Positions 41,374-49,966 of a DNA stretch of 64,000 nucleotides are shown in pieces. Within the stretch, counting starts at the first letter, position 1. Each line of letters starts with the position of its first letter. The stretch comes from Celeribacter arenosi (lineage in GTDB: Bacteria > Pseudomonadota > Alphaproteobacteria > Rhodobacterales > Rhodobacteraceae). Below the pieces are notes generated by a model, which was not told the origin of the DNA, searched no databases, and worked only from the letters and a program-made list of their open reading frames with translations. The stretch covers positions 682,001-746,000 of the forward strand of contig NZ_BAABDF010000007.1 in NCBI RefSeq assembly GCF_039539485.1, read 5' to 3'. Made by a program: the position numbers and the translations under genes.

Positions 41374-43554
41374 TCACACAACGCGTAGGGTCGCCGGTCC
41401 CTCGGTGATCACCCCGACCAGTGCCGCAGTGTATCCCGCATCGCGAAGACGCGCCAAAGTGGCCTCCGCTTCGTCTGGTGATACCGCCGCTAGGAGACCA
41501 CCGGCCGTCTGCGGGTCGTAGAGCAGACCCGCCAATGCGCTTTCTGGTCCGTCGACTTGGTGCGCATAGACGCGGTTGGCGGCGTAAATCGTGGATCGAA
41601 TGCCGCTTTGTGCGAGGTCCATTGCCCCGTCCAGAAGCGGAATAGATTCCAAAGCCAATTCGGCCCCGACACCCGACGCGCGGCAGATGCCGAGCAGATG
41701 ACCGGCCAACCCGAAACCGGTGACATCGGTCATCGCATGTGCGTCTTTCAAAATCCGCGACGCAGGTCCCGAACTTTGGGCCATGGATGCATAGGCGTGG
41801 GCCACATCCTGTCCGCGGGCCTGCAAAATCATTTCACCGGCCAAAAGAACGCCTGTGCCCAGCGGTTTGGTCAAAATCAATCGATCTCCGGGCTTTGCAC
41901 CTGCCAAGGTGATAGCGCGATCCGTCAGGCCCGTGACCGTGAACCCGATGGATAGCTCAGCGCCCATGGTCGTATGGCCGCCGATGATTTCTGCCCCTTC
42001 GGATTCGAAAACTCCGCGCGCGGCCTGATTGATTTCCCGCAACCAGCCCTCCTGCAGGGAAGGGGTCATGCGCGGCAAGGTGATCGTGCTCAGCGCCGAT
42101 TGCGGCGCGGCGCCCATCGCCCAAACATCCCCCAGTGCGTGAATGGCGGTGATGCGCGCCATGAGAACGGGATCGGCCACAAAACCGCGCAGATGGTCGA
42201 CGCTGATCACCTGCCGCATGTTCCCATGCACGAGAACCGCGGCATCATCTCCGGGCAGGCTTTCGACATCTGCACGCGAAAACTCTGAGGCGCCTGCAAG
42301 AGCCTTGGTCAAAATGTCACCGCCCACCTTGGCTCCACAGGCGCCGCACATCGGGTTTTTGCCAGACACTTCCTCACGCACCCCCGCAGCCACGCGTTGG
42401 GGCAGGGGGGCAGGCGGCATCGGCGCGAGGTCCCTTAGCTTGGACATGAATTTCTGGTCGATGGCGTTTTTCCAACGCCACATCATCGACCCCGACAGGC
42501 GCACGCCGTTCTTATCTGCGAGCGCAGATTTTGCGCCCAGCGATATGAGTTTGAGATAGTCCGACTGTGGATGGTAGCGGCGCAGCGCCGTGTTTTCGGG
42601 ATCGCTGGTCACCAGAATACGCAGGTTGTCGAACAGCACGGGTGCTTGCCGCACGGCAAAAACGCCCGCTTTGGGACGGGGCGCGTGGCTAAGGTGTGCG
42701 CAGTCACCGACCGCGAAGATCGATGGATCGCTGGTTTGCAGGGTCGGGCCCACCGACACAAACCCATGGTCCAGATCGAGACCGGTCTGCGCGAGCCATT
42801 CGTAGGGTCGCGCGCCCGCCGCCCCTAACGTAAATCCCGACGCAACCCTGCGCCCATCCGATAGAACGACCGCCCCGTCTTCCACGGCCGTCACCGACGA
42901 ATTGGACAGGATGGTCACCTGTAGGTCGCTCATCTTTTTGAGCATTGCGCGTCGTGTCCCACTGCGCATTTCTGTCAGAATTTCTGAGCGGTCGATGAGC
43001 GTGACCCCTGCGCGTGCAACGTCGCGCAGCGCATGCGCCATGGCCATCGCAATCTCGGCGCCGGCCACACCCCCACCTATGACGACGGGGAGGGGCGGCG
43101 TTGCACCCGATTGGGCCTGCGTCAGAAACTCTGCCCAACGGGTGGCGAAGTTTTCGAGCGGCTTTGCGGCGACACCGAAGTCTTCGAACCCGGAAAGGTC
43201 AGGCATGGAAGACGTGATGCCAATATCGATGGAGGCCACGTCATATTGCAGGGGCGGGCGGCCTTCGATCTGGATCCGTTTTTGCACGCGATCAATGCCC
43301 GTTGCGCGCCCCATTACCAGACGCGCTCCTGCAAACCTCGCCAGTCGCACCAGATCGAGTTCCAGATCGTCGCGCGCGTAATGACCCGCAACAAACCCCG
43401 GAAGCATTCCCGAATAGGCCGCCACGGGGCCGGGGTTGATAACTGTCAGTCGCGCGCCCGCAAGCGGTTTCATGCCCCAGCGTTTCAGGACCAACGCATG
43501 GGTATGTCCGCCGCCAATGAGGACGATCTCGCGGGTGAGTGGGATGGTTTCCAT
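41374..43554 (-). CDS. selD: Selenide, water dikinase SelD with N-terminal FAD/NAD(P) oxidoreductase domain
   Basis: A 726-residue fusion. Residues 1-370 form a pyridine-nucleotide-disulfide oxidoreductase-like domain (IVLIGGGHTHALVLKRW, VIGGGVAGAEIAMAMA, FAVGDCAHLSH). Residues 390-726 form SelD, with the active-site Cys/Lys region MCGACGAKVGGDIL, PGDDAAVLV and DVTGFGLAGHLLGICRASG. It makes selenophosphate from selenide and ATP; the extra domain may reduce or channel selenium. Cys rather than Sec is used. The ATG at 43554 is preferred to one eight codons upstream. Confidence 0.95.
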   Translation of the reverse strand: METIPLTREIVLIGGGHTHALVLKRWGMKPLAGARLTVINPGPVAAYSGMLPGFVAGHYARDDLELDLVRLARFAGARLVMGRATGIDRVQKRIQIEGRPPLQYDVASIDIGITSSMPDLSGFEDFGVAAKPLENFATRWAEFLTQAQSGATPPLPVVIGGGVAGAEIAMAMAHALRDVARAGVTLIDRSEILTEMRSGTRRAMLKKMSDLQVTILSNSSVTAVEDGAVVLSDGRRVASGFTLGAAGARPYEWLAQTGLDLDHGFVSVGPTLQTSDPSIFAVGDCAHLSHAPRPKAGVFAVRQAPVLFDNLRILVTSDPENTALRRYHPQSDYLKLISLGAKSALADKNGVRLSGSMMWRWKNAIDQKFMSKLRDLAPMPPAPLPQRVAAGVREEVSGKNPMCGACGAKVGGDILTKALAGASEFSRADVESLPGDDAAVLVHGNMRQVISVDHLRGFVADPVLMARITAIHALGDVWAMGAAPQSALSTITLPRMTPSLQEGWLREINQAARGVFESEGAEIIGGHTTMGAELSIGFTVTGLTDRAITLAGAKPGDRLILTKPLGTGVLLAGEMILQARGQDVAHAYASMAQSSGPASRILKDAHAMTDVTGFGLAGHLLGICRASGVGAELALESIPLLDGAMDLAQSGIRSTIYAANRVYAHQVDGPESALAGLLYDPQTAGGLLAAVSPDEAEATLARLRDAGYTAALVGVITEGPATLRVV

Positions 43555-43562
43555 TGGGTCCC

Positions 43563-44138
43563 CTAGGGTGCGCGCCATTCACCGGCGAAATCATTCGCGC
43601 GCCAGTAATGCGCGCGGGTATGGCAGGGGCGGTGCAAGCTCACAACATCCATCGACGCGACGGTGAGCCGCAGGATCGCAAATCGTGCAGCATTCGGTGA
43701 CCGGCGGTAGGCATCGGGGGCAGGGATGGTGGTGGCGGGCGGGGGTGTCACGCCGTAGTCAGGCAGGGCGCGATCCGGCAGGCCGTCCCATGCGGCGCGT
43801 GCCTGTTTGCCTTCGATCATTTCCATGGTGCCACTGAGACGGATTTGCAGCAACACATCCTCCCGCCAAAGGGTCATTGCGACATGCGGGTTCGCTATGA
43901 TTTCGGTGCATTTTTGCGTTGCCGCATCGGTAAATACATCGACCGTCGCACGCGCGGGATCAACGCTGCGAATAACCACGCCGCGTGCCTGCGGTGCGCC
44001 GGTACCGTCAACGGTGGCCAGCATGGCCAAACGGGCGTCGATCCGGTCACTAATGGCCTGCGGCAACAGCGCCGACCACGCCGCTGCGCGAAACTGGTCG
44101 AGGTCCATCGTCCAGGGCGGATTTTGTGCTATTTCCAT
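43563..44138 (-). CDS. Pyridoxamine 5'-phosphate oxidase-like FMN-binding protein
   Basis: A 191-residue split-barrel protein. ARLAMLATVDGTGAPQARGVVIRSVD and the segment TDAATQKCTEIIANPHVAMTLWRE match PNPOx-like flavoproteins (the alr4036 type), but the C-terminal PNPOx dimerisation motif is not evident. It ends 8 bases before selD on the same strand and is probably co-transcribed. The start is uncertain: the ATG at 44138 has no good ribosome site, and the upstream frame runs into the divergent glycerate kinase region. Confidence 0.75.
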   Translation of the reverse strand: MEIAQNPPWTMDLDQFRAAAWSALLPQAISDRIDARLAMLATVDGTGAPQARGVVIRSVDPARATVDVFTDAATQKCTEIIANPHVAMTLWREDVLLQIRLSGTMEMIEGKQARAAWDGLPDRALPDYGVTPPPATTIPAPDAYRRSPNAARFAILRLTVASMDVVSLHRPCHTRAHYWRANDFAGEWRAP

Positions 44139-44214
44139 GAGGAGAAGGTGACGCGGACGCGTGCCGTTGGCAAGAGCTCTGGACCCATCGACGTGCGCGT
44201 GGCAGGAAAGGTGC

Positions 44215-45471
44215 ATGACCGAAGAAAACACACCCCAAAGCCATCCGTCCCACGGTGGCGACCTGCGCGAAAAGGCCCGCGACATATTCCTCGCAGGCGT
44301 TGCCGCGGCCGATCCGGCCGAGGCCGTTGAATTGGCCCTAAAGGGTCGAAGGTTCGATGATCCGGTAATTATTGCAGTGGGCAAAGCCGCCCGCACGATG
44401 GCCGAGGCGGCGATGAAACATGTCGATGCCCGCACGGTTGTGGTGGTCACCAACTACGAAAACGCGCGTCCCTTGGAAGGGGCCGAAGTGCGCGCCGCCG
44501 CGCATCCTGTCCCTGACGCCGAAGGCGCACGAGCGGCGCTGCGCGTGGAAGAGGTTCTGGCCCATGCAAAGGGCGATGTAATCGCGTTGATTTCCGGTGG
44601 TGGCTCGGCGCTGCTTCCCGCGCCGGTGAGTGGCATATCGCTCGAGGAAAAGGCGCAGGTGAACCGACTGCTTTTGGCCTGCGGGGCCGATATCGTCACC
44701 ATGAACCTCGTTCGCCAACAACTTTCGCGCCTCAAAGGCGGGGGCTTTCTGCGCGCCGCCGCCCCTGCGCGTGTGACGACATTGGTTTTGTCGGATGTGG
44801 TTTCCGATGACCTGCGCGCAATTGCGTCGGGGCCAACGGTTTCGCCAATTGGAACGCGCGCCGACGCGGCACAAGTGCTGCGTGATTTCGGGGTGTGGGA
44901 AAAGGTGCCCGCGCGTGTGGCAGCGTTCCTGTCAAAGCCCGCGCACGACCTCGGGCCACTTCCCGAGAGTGAGATCACATTGGTCGGTTCCAATAAGCTT
45001 TCGGTTGCGGCCATGGCGCGTGCCGCGACGGGCGGGGATGCAAATGTACAGGTGGACCCTGTCCCGCTTGAAGGCGATGTGGGGGACGCGGCGGCGACGA
45101 TCCTCGACACGGCGTGCGCGCCGGGGATTTACCTCTTTGGTGGCGAAACCACGGTGCGGGTTGTGGGTGACGGGCTCGGCGGGCGCAATCAGGAGTTGGC
45201 GCTACGGGTTGCGGAATTGGCGCAGGCGCGTGGTCTGAAGGACTTTGTGTTCCTCTCGGGCGGTACCGATGGTCGCGACGGCCCCACAGATGCCGCGGGT
45301 GGAATTGTCGATGGTGGCACGCTGAACCGGATGCGTGAGGCGGGCACTGACATCACCGACGTGCTGTCGCGAAACGACGCCTACCACGGGTTGCAGGCTG
45401 CGGGAGATTTGTTGATCATCGGGGCGACGGGCACGAATGTCGCGGATTTACAGGTAATGATTATACCCTGA
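44215..45471 (+). CDS. gckA: Glycerate 2-kinase (MOFRL family)
   Basis: A 418-residue enzyme phosphorylating D-glycerate to 2-phosphoglycerate, as in the serine cycle and glyoxylate metabolism. The N-terminal DUF4147 domain has VGKAARTMAEAA and LISGGGSALLPAP. The C-terminal MOFRL domain has LFGGETTVRVVGDGLGGRNQELAL and FLSGGTDGRDGPTDAAGGIV. AGGAAAGG precedes the ATG at 44215. Neighbours are unrelated. Confidence 0.94.
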   Translation: MTEENTPQSHPSHGGDLREKARDIFLAGVAAADPAEAVELALKGRRFDDPVIIAVGKAARTMAEAAMKHVDARTVVVVTNYENARPLEGAEVRAAAHPVPDAEGARAALRVEEVLAHAKGDVIALISGGGSALLPAPVSGISLEEKAQVNRLLLACGADIVTMNLVRQQLSRLKGGGFLRAAAPARVTTLVLSDVVSDDLRAIASGPTVSPIGTRADAAQVLRDFGVWEKVPARVAAFLSKPAHDLGPLPESEITLVGSNKLSVAAMARAATGGDANVQVDPVPLEGDVGDAAATILDTACAPGIYLFGGETTVRVVGDGLGGRNQELALRVAELAQARGLKDFVFLSGGTDGRDGPTDAAGGIVDGGTLNRMREAGTDITDVLSRNDAYHGLQAAGDLLIIGATGTNVADLQVMIIP

Positions 45472-45499
45472 CATAACGTACCGACCGCGCAAGTCGGGC

Positions 45500-46525
45500 C
45501 TAGCGCGCGAGTGAAAACCCGGAGATCAGTTGCCGCAAACCCAGCGCCGCGCCTGCAATGATCGCGATGATGGTAACGGGGGCCGAAAAGGCGAGCACGG
45601 AGAGCGCCGAGAGGCCTTGGCCGACCGTGCACCCGAAGGCCAGTACCGCCCCCACGCCCATCAGGGCAGCACCCGCGATCTGGCGTTTCAATTCGCGCGG
45701 GTCTTCGCAGGCTTCCCACCGGAAATGGCCCTTGATCAGTGACCCGATGGCTGCCCCGCCAAGGACGCCCGCGACAGAGCCGACCCCGAAGTTCAACGTC
45801 GAAGCGGATGAGGTCATCAGGTAGAACATGCTGTCGCCAATCGGGGCTGCAAAGGTGTGCGAGGAAACCGGCTCTGCCTCAAAAGATGCCATCGACACCC
45901 ATGACGTGCCTGCCCAACCCGACACAATAGCGAGCCCGACGAGAACCCCCCAACCAATCAGCCTGCGCTCCGACCAGAAGGCGCGCGATGACAGGGTGAT
46001 CGCCAAAACCAGAATGCCCGCTATCAGGGGAGAGATGCCGAACCTGATCAATGACGCAGGCGCCTCGGAAGGGGCAGGTGGGAAGAGCATGACGCGCAGT
46101 TCGGCCAATGGCCCGTTCAGGGTCATATAGGTGGCCAGCCCCATCACTGTGACGATGACAAAGTTGCGCAGATCACCGCCGCCAAGGCGCGCCAAAGCGC
46201 CAAAACCGCAGTTTCCAGCCATGGCCATGCCATAGCCGAACATCAAACCCCCGATGATCGATGCGAGCGGATACCATTTCAGTGACGCATAAATCGTCTC
46301 GAGCGGCGCAAAGAACCCGAATGCCGATAACACTCCTGTGCCGAGTAGCGAGATGCCGATCGCAATCCCCCATTGGCGCGCGCGCGCATCCGAACCCTGA
46401 TAGAGGGCGTCCTCGATTGCACCCATAGAACAGAACCGGCCCAGTCGCGCAGCGAGACCGAGGATCAAGCCGCCGCACAGGCCAATGAGCGCGGCAAACG
46501 CGCCGGGTCCAATAGTATCAATCAC
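45500..46525 (-). CDS. soxT: YeeE/YedE family sulfur transporter (SoxT-like)
   Basis: A 341-residue inner-membrane protein with about nine hydrophobic segments. Family cysteines lie in LGRFCSMGAIEDAL, MAGNCGFGALARLGGGDLR and LAFGCTVGQGLSALS, as in thiosulfate transporters of the TsuA type. Its place after soxR fits a thiosulfate or sulfane-sulfur carrier for Sox metabolism. The start is a GTG at 46525 with GGAGGA 5 bases upstream; the longer frame would use a TTG that overlaps this site. Confidence 0.88.
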   Translation of the reverse strand: MIDTIGPGAFAALIGLCGGLILGLAARLGRFCSMGAIEDALYQGSDARARQWGIAIGISLLGTGVLSAFGFFAPLETIYASLKWYPLASIIGGLMFGYGMAMAGNCGFGALARLGGGDLRNFVIVTVMGLATYMTLNGPLAELRVMLFPPAPSEAPASLIRFGISPLIAGILVLAITLSSRAFWSERRLIGWGVLVGLAIVSGWAGTSWVSMASFEAEPVSSHTFAAPIGDSMFYLMTSSASTLNFGVGSVAGVLGGAAIGSLIKGHFRWEACEDPRELKRQIAGAALMGVGAVLAFGCTVGQGLSALSVLAFSAPVTIIAIIAGAALGLRQLISGFSLAR

Positions 46526-46567
46526 GAATTCCTCCCACAAACAGGAGAAGCGCCGACCTAATCGGTT

Positions 46568-46930
46568 CTACGCTTTCCCGCCATCCACCGAACAAAACAT
46601 GTCGTAGATGACTTCGAGGATGCGACGCGGGCGGTCGTCCGTCAAGGAGTAGTAGATTGCCTTTCCGTCACGGCGCGGCGTGACCAGACCCTCCAGACGC
46701 AGGCGGGCCAATTGCTGGCTCACCGCCGCTTGGCGGGCAGACAAAAGCTCTTCGAGTTCCGTGACGGATTTTTCGCCGGTCACAAGATGGCACAGGATCA
46801 TCAGCCGCCCCTCGTGCGACAAAGCCTTCAAAAGCTGAGACGCGTCGCACGCGTTCGACATCATCACGTCCATGTCCTCCTCGGACATATCTTGCGTGAT
46901 CACTGGCAATGGCGAGTTCACCTGATCCAC
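46568..46930 (-). CDS. soxR: ArsR-family regulator of sulfur oxidation, SoxR
   Basis: A 120-residue winged-helix repressor with SQLLKALSHEGRLMILCHL and the recognition helix SARQAAVSQQLARLRLEG. Cys47 (LILC position) and Cys113 near the C-terminus are 66 residues apart, the same interval as the persulfide-sensing pair Cys41/Cys107 of Rhodobacter SqrR. This suggests that DNA binding is lost when sulfane sulfur links them. A GTG at 46930 with AGGA six bases upstream is chosen; the ATG at 46888 lacks a ribosome site. Operon soxS, HbpS-like, soxR, soxT. Confidence 0.9.
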   Translation of the reverse strand: MDQVNSPLPVITQDMSEEDMDVMMSNACDASQLLKALSHEGRLMILCHLVTGEKSVTELEELLSARQAAVSQQLARLRLEGLVTPRRDGKAIYYSLTDDRPRRILEVIYDMFCSVDGGKA

Positions 46931-46940
46931 CTTTTGTCCT

Positions 46941-47435
46941 CTAAAACGCGATTTCATCGAAAATCGCGTCAATGCCTGCTTGTGCGCAATCCTGGTCAAT
47001 ATCGGGACCCGGGGCCCCGGAAACACCAATTCCCGCCACTATACTGCCATCTGCTTCGATTGGAAGCCCCCCACCGAGTGCGAGTGGCATGGAGAGGTCG
47101 CGGATGCCGGACATCATTTCACCGGGGGCCGTGATCTCGCCGAGCTCGAGTGTGCCGGTGCGAAACGACACTGCAGTCCATGCTTTGCGATGGGCGGTTT
47201 CAAAGACGTGTGGGCCTGCAAAGCGGTCACGGACATAGGCCTGCGGCAGCCCGAAACGATCGACCACCATCACCCCGACCTGATATCCGTTGTCGCGGCA
47301 ATTTTGCAGCGCCGCCTGAGCGGCTGCCAAGGCAACCTCGGGTTTCAGGACTTTGAATTCGACAAACGCGCCATCGTCCTGTGCCATAACGGGGCCAGCA
47401 CAAATTAGCGCTGCGGCAAGCATTAGGTTTCTCAT
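46941..47435 (-). CDS. GlcG/HbpS-family periplasmic protein in the sox cluster
   Basis: A 164-residue protein with an N-terminal signal peptide (MRNLMLAAALICAGPVMA) and a GlcG/HbpS domain: VGVMVVDRFGLPQAYVRDRFA, ALGGGLPIEADGSIVAGIGVSGAPGPDIDQDCAQAG. Some members bind haem or cobalamin derivatives; the role in sulfur oxidation is unknown. GAGGAG precedes the ATG at 47435. It lies 10 bases after soxS and 10 before soxR, so it belongs to that operon. Confidence 0.85.
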   Translation of the reverse strand: MRNLMLAAALICAGPVMAQDDGAFVEFKVLKPEVALAAAQAALQNCRDNGYQVGVMVVDRFGLPQAYVRDRFAGPHVFETAHRKAWTAVSFRTGTLELGEITAPGEMMSGIRDLSMPLALGGGLPIEADGSIVAGIGVSGAPGPDIDQDCAQAGIDAIFDEIAF

Positions 47436-47445
47436 CGTAAACTCC

Positions 47446-47826
47446 TCAATTGGTTGGGTTGAGTGCGTCGATATCGAAATCGGTGTGATCGCGCAGGAGG
47501 ACCGTGAGCATTGCCCAGAACATCTCGTCCCCCCCATACCCTTCGATCCGCCCGATTTCCTTGCCCGCGTCGACCAGAACAAAGGTCGGTGTGAGAAAGG
47601 GGCGGGACACGAATTCGATGTCCTCAGGACGCTCGGAGATGTCCATCCGGCGCAGGGGCGCAAAGACACCTTCAGGCGTCTTGGGGTAGATCGGAGCGAT
47701 CTCTGCGTTCCAGCGTGCGCAATAGGCGCAGCCGTCGCGCTCCGCCATGACCAATTCCATCGCCCAGAGAGGCGTGGAAAACAGCACGAACAGCGCGGCT
47801 GCAAGAGAGAGGATGAAGCGATCCAT
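47446..47826 (-). CDS. soxS: Periplasmic thioredoxin-like protein SoxS
   Basis: A 126-residue thioredoxin-fold protein with signal peptide MDRFILSLAAALFVLFSTPLWA and redox motif CAYC in ERDGCAYCARWN. SoxS of Paracoccus reactivates the SoxY protein; it is unrelated to the E. coli oxidative stress SoxS. An ATG at 47853 would add nine residues before the signal sequence and is less likely. It is the first gene of the minus-strand operon, divergent from soxV. Confidence 0.9.
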   Translation of the reverse strand: MDRFILSLAAALFVLFSTPLWAMELVMAERDGCAYCARWNAEIAPIYPKTPEGVFAPLRRMDISERPEDIEFVSRPFLTPTFVLVDAGKEIGRIEGYGGDEMFWAMLTVLLRDHTDFDIDALNPTN

Positions 47827-47863
47827 AAGAGTACCGATTGACGGGTCAGTCATTCTCAACATA

Positions 47864-47879
47864 ATTTGAATATGTGAAT
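47864..47879 (+). promoter_or_regulatory. SoxR operator candidate between soxS and soxV
   Basis: On the minus strand it reads ATTCACATATTCAAAT, an A+T-rich imperfect palindrome. It lies between the divergent soxS and soxV genes and resembles the sites before soxX, soxB and soxC, with ATTC and AAT arms around a central TAT. Confidence 0.6.
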
Positions 47880-47938
47880 GACACAAGCGCGCTGCGACCA
47901 TGTAATGTGGCGCACGCACGGATGTCTTGGAGGGTTTT

Positions 47939-48694
47939 ATGCTGGATGTGACTTTGATCTCGGCCTTTTTGGGCGGGCTTGTGGTGTTCTTCTCTCCCTG
48001 TGTGCTGCCCATTGTGCCCTTTTACCTGTCCTATATGGCGGGCACATCGATGGGGGAAATCAATGCCCAGGGCGAATTGGCAGCGGGCGCGCGCCGCCGC
48101 GCGGTTATTTCCGCGACCATGTTTTCGCTCGGCATCATCACCGTTTTCGTCCTTCTCGGCGCGGCGGCATTCTCGCTTTCACAGGTATTCCGCTCCCAGC
48201 AGGACTTGTTCCGGATTGCCGCCGCAGCGGTTGTCTTTGTCATGGGCCTTCATTTTCTCGGGGTAATCCGCATCGGGTTCCTCAACCGCCAGTTCCAGAT
48301 GAACGCAGGCGACACCTCCAACATGACGGTCTGGTCGTCCTACGTTGTTGGACTGGCCTTCGCCGCGGGATGGACGCCTTGCGTCGGCGGCATCCTCACG
48401 GCGGTGGTCTTTACAGCATCGGTTGAGGAGACGGCGGCACGCGGCCTTTTGCTGATGGTCATCTTCGGCATCGGCATGACCGCCCCCTTTGTGGTTGCCG
48501 CGTTCTTTATCAAACCGTTCTTGAAATTCGCATCGAAATTCCGGCGCCATCTGCCAAAAGTTGAAAAGCTCATGGGCGTGTTCCTCATCCTGTTCGCTGT
48601 CCTGATCATCACCAATTCGGTGAACTTGATCGCCCAGTGGATGCTCGATGCCTTCCCCGCCTTCACCAAAATCGGATCCCAAGGAAGTCTGTAA
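47939..48694 (+). CDS. soxV: Thiol-disulfide transporter SoxV (CcdA/DsbD family)
   Basis: A 251-residue six-helix membrane protein moving electrons from cytoplasmic thioredoxin to periplasmic SoxW/SoxS. The active cysteines are Cys21 in FFSPCVLP and Cys148 in GWTPCVGG, the CcdA signature. GGAGGG precedes the ATG at 47939; a TTG four codons upstream is ignored. soxW follows after one base. Confidence 0.95.
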   Translation: MLDVTLISAFLGGLVVFFSPCVLPIVPFYLSYMAGTSMGEINAQGELAAGARRRAVISATMFSLGIITVFVLLGAAAFSLSQVFRSQQDLFRIAAAAVVFVMGLHFLGVIRIGFLNRQFQMNAGDTSNMTVWSSYVVGLAFAAGWTPCVGGILTAVVFTASVEETAARGLLLMVIFGIGMTAPFVVAAFFIKPFLKFASKFRRHLPKVEKLMGVFLILFAVLIITNSVNLIAQWMLDAFPAFTKIGSQGSL

Positions 48695-48695
48695 A

Positions 48696-49292
48696 ATGCT
48701 CAAATTTGCACGCCGCACGATCATCACAGCAATCCTCGCCCTGTCAGTCACGCCCGCCCTTGCATTCGAGATGGGCGACGACGGGCTGCACAAAACGTCA
48801 TGGCAACGCGACACGTTCAAAGACCTGCGCGAGGATCTCGCGGAGGCGGGGGCAGAGGGCAAGCGGCTATTGGTCATGATCGAACAGCGCGGCTGTATCT
48901 ATTGCACCAAGATGCACGAAGAGGTTTATCCCGATCCCGAGATCACCAAGATGATCGAAGACAATTTCTTCGTGGTCCAGATCAACATGTTCGGCGACGT
49001 CGAAGTGGTCGATTTCGATGGCGAGGTTCTGTCCGAGAAAGATGCCGTGTCAAAGTGGAACGTGCTTTTCACGCCAACGAATCTCTACTTTCCCGAAGAA
49101 GTGCCCGAAGGGGTGAGCGCAGTTCAATCTGCGGTCGCATCTGTGCCGGGGGCCTTTGGGCGTCTCACCACCTACAACATGATGCGATGGGTGTTGGACC
49201 ATGGCTACCAAACCGATGAGCCGTTTCAGAAATACCATGCCCGTCAGGTGGTTCTACAGCAGGAGCAAGGCAAACTCGACGTCGGCGAATAG
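48696..49292 (+). CDS. soxW: Periplasmic thioredoxin SoxW
   Basis: A 198-residue thioredoxin-fold protein with a signal peptide (to about ALA-FE, residue 24) and redox motif CIYC (Cys67, Cys70) in IEQRGCIYCTKMHEEVY, of the thioredoxin-7/DsbD-gamma-like type. It is the partner of SoxV in reducing the Sox carrier. The ATG at 48696 follows the soxV stop directly. Confidence 0.93.
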   Translation: MLKFARRTIITAILALSVTPALAFEMGDDGLHKTSWQRDTFKDLREDLAEAGAEGKRLLVMIEQRGCIYCTKMHEEVYPDPEITKMIEDNFFVVQINMFGDVEVVDFDGEVLSEKDAVSKWNVLFTPTNLYFPEEVPEGVSAVQSAVASVPGAFGRLTTYNMMRWVLDHGYQTDEPFQKYHARQVVLQQEQGKLDVGE

Positions 49293-49352
49293 ACCTGTAT
49301 TTCTGCTGCGCTTGCAAAATTTCGTATGCTGCACCTGCACAGAAATATGAAA

Positions 49353-49368
49353 ATTCTCATTTTTGAAT
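49353..49368 (+). promoter_or_regulatory. SoxR operator candidate before soxX
   Basis: ATTCTCATTTTTGAAT matches the soxS-soxV site on its minus strand at 12 of 16 positions. It lies 88 bases before soxX, in a 164-base gap after soxW, and suggests a separate soxXYZA promoter. Confidence 0.6.
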
Positions 49369-49456
49369 TTGTTCTTGCGCCGGTTCGATTTGGTGCGCTA
49401 CGGTATGCCAAAGTAAGAAGGACCCTGAAGGGTTCAAATAGTCTTAGGGAGGAGAC

Positions 49457-49930
49457 ATGAAACGCATCGCAGCGACTTTTGTTGTGCTTGGCCTCACGGC
49501 AGGTGCAGCAGTGGGCGAAGTGGCCCCGGCGGACGTGAAATTCACGGACGGTGCTTTGGCGGAATCGCTTTCCGGCATGGCAGGCAACGCGGAAGAGGGG
49601 TATAATATCGTCACAAGCAAAAGCTTGGGCAATTGTGTCTCTTGCCACAGCGCCGACGCTTACGCGGATATTCCTTTCCACGGCAACATCGGCCCTATGC
49701 TTGACGGCGCAGGCTCGCGTTGGAGCGAAGCCGAACTCCGCGGTATCGTGGCTAACGCTAAAATGATGTTCGACGGCTCGATGATGCCTTCGTTCTACAA
49801 AACGGCCGGCTATGTGCGCCCGGGTGATGCCTACACGGGCAAGGCCGCAACGGGTGAACTGCCACCGCTTCTGACGGCCCAGCAGGTCGAGGACGTGGTT
49901 GCCTATCTTATGACGCTGACCGACGAGTAA
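49457..49930 (+). CDS. soxX: Sulfur oxidation monohaem cytochrome c SoxX
   Basis: A 157-residue periplasmic cytochrome with signal peptide (cleaved near AVGE, residue 20), one haem-c site CVSCH at residues 60-64 and the Met ligand region MMPSFY. With SoxA it attaches thiosulfate to the SoxY cysteine. A GGAGGA site precedes the ATG. Confidence 0.96.
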   Translation: MKRIAATFVVLGLTAGAAVGEVAPADVKFTDGALAESLSGMAGNAEEGYNIVTSKSLGNCVSCHSADAYADIPFHGNIGPMLDGAGSRWSEAELRGIVANAKMMFDGSMMPSFYKTAGYVRPGDAYTGKAATGELPPLLTAQQVEDVVAYLMTLTDE

Positions 49931-49966
49931 TCGCGGTCGCCTTTACGACAAAACGAGGAGAAACAG

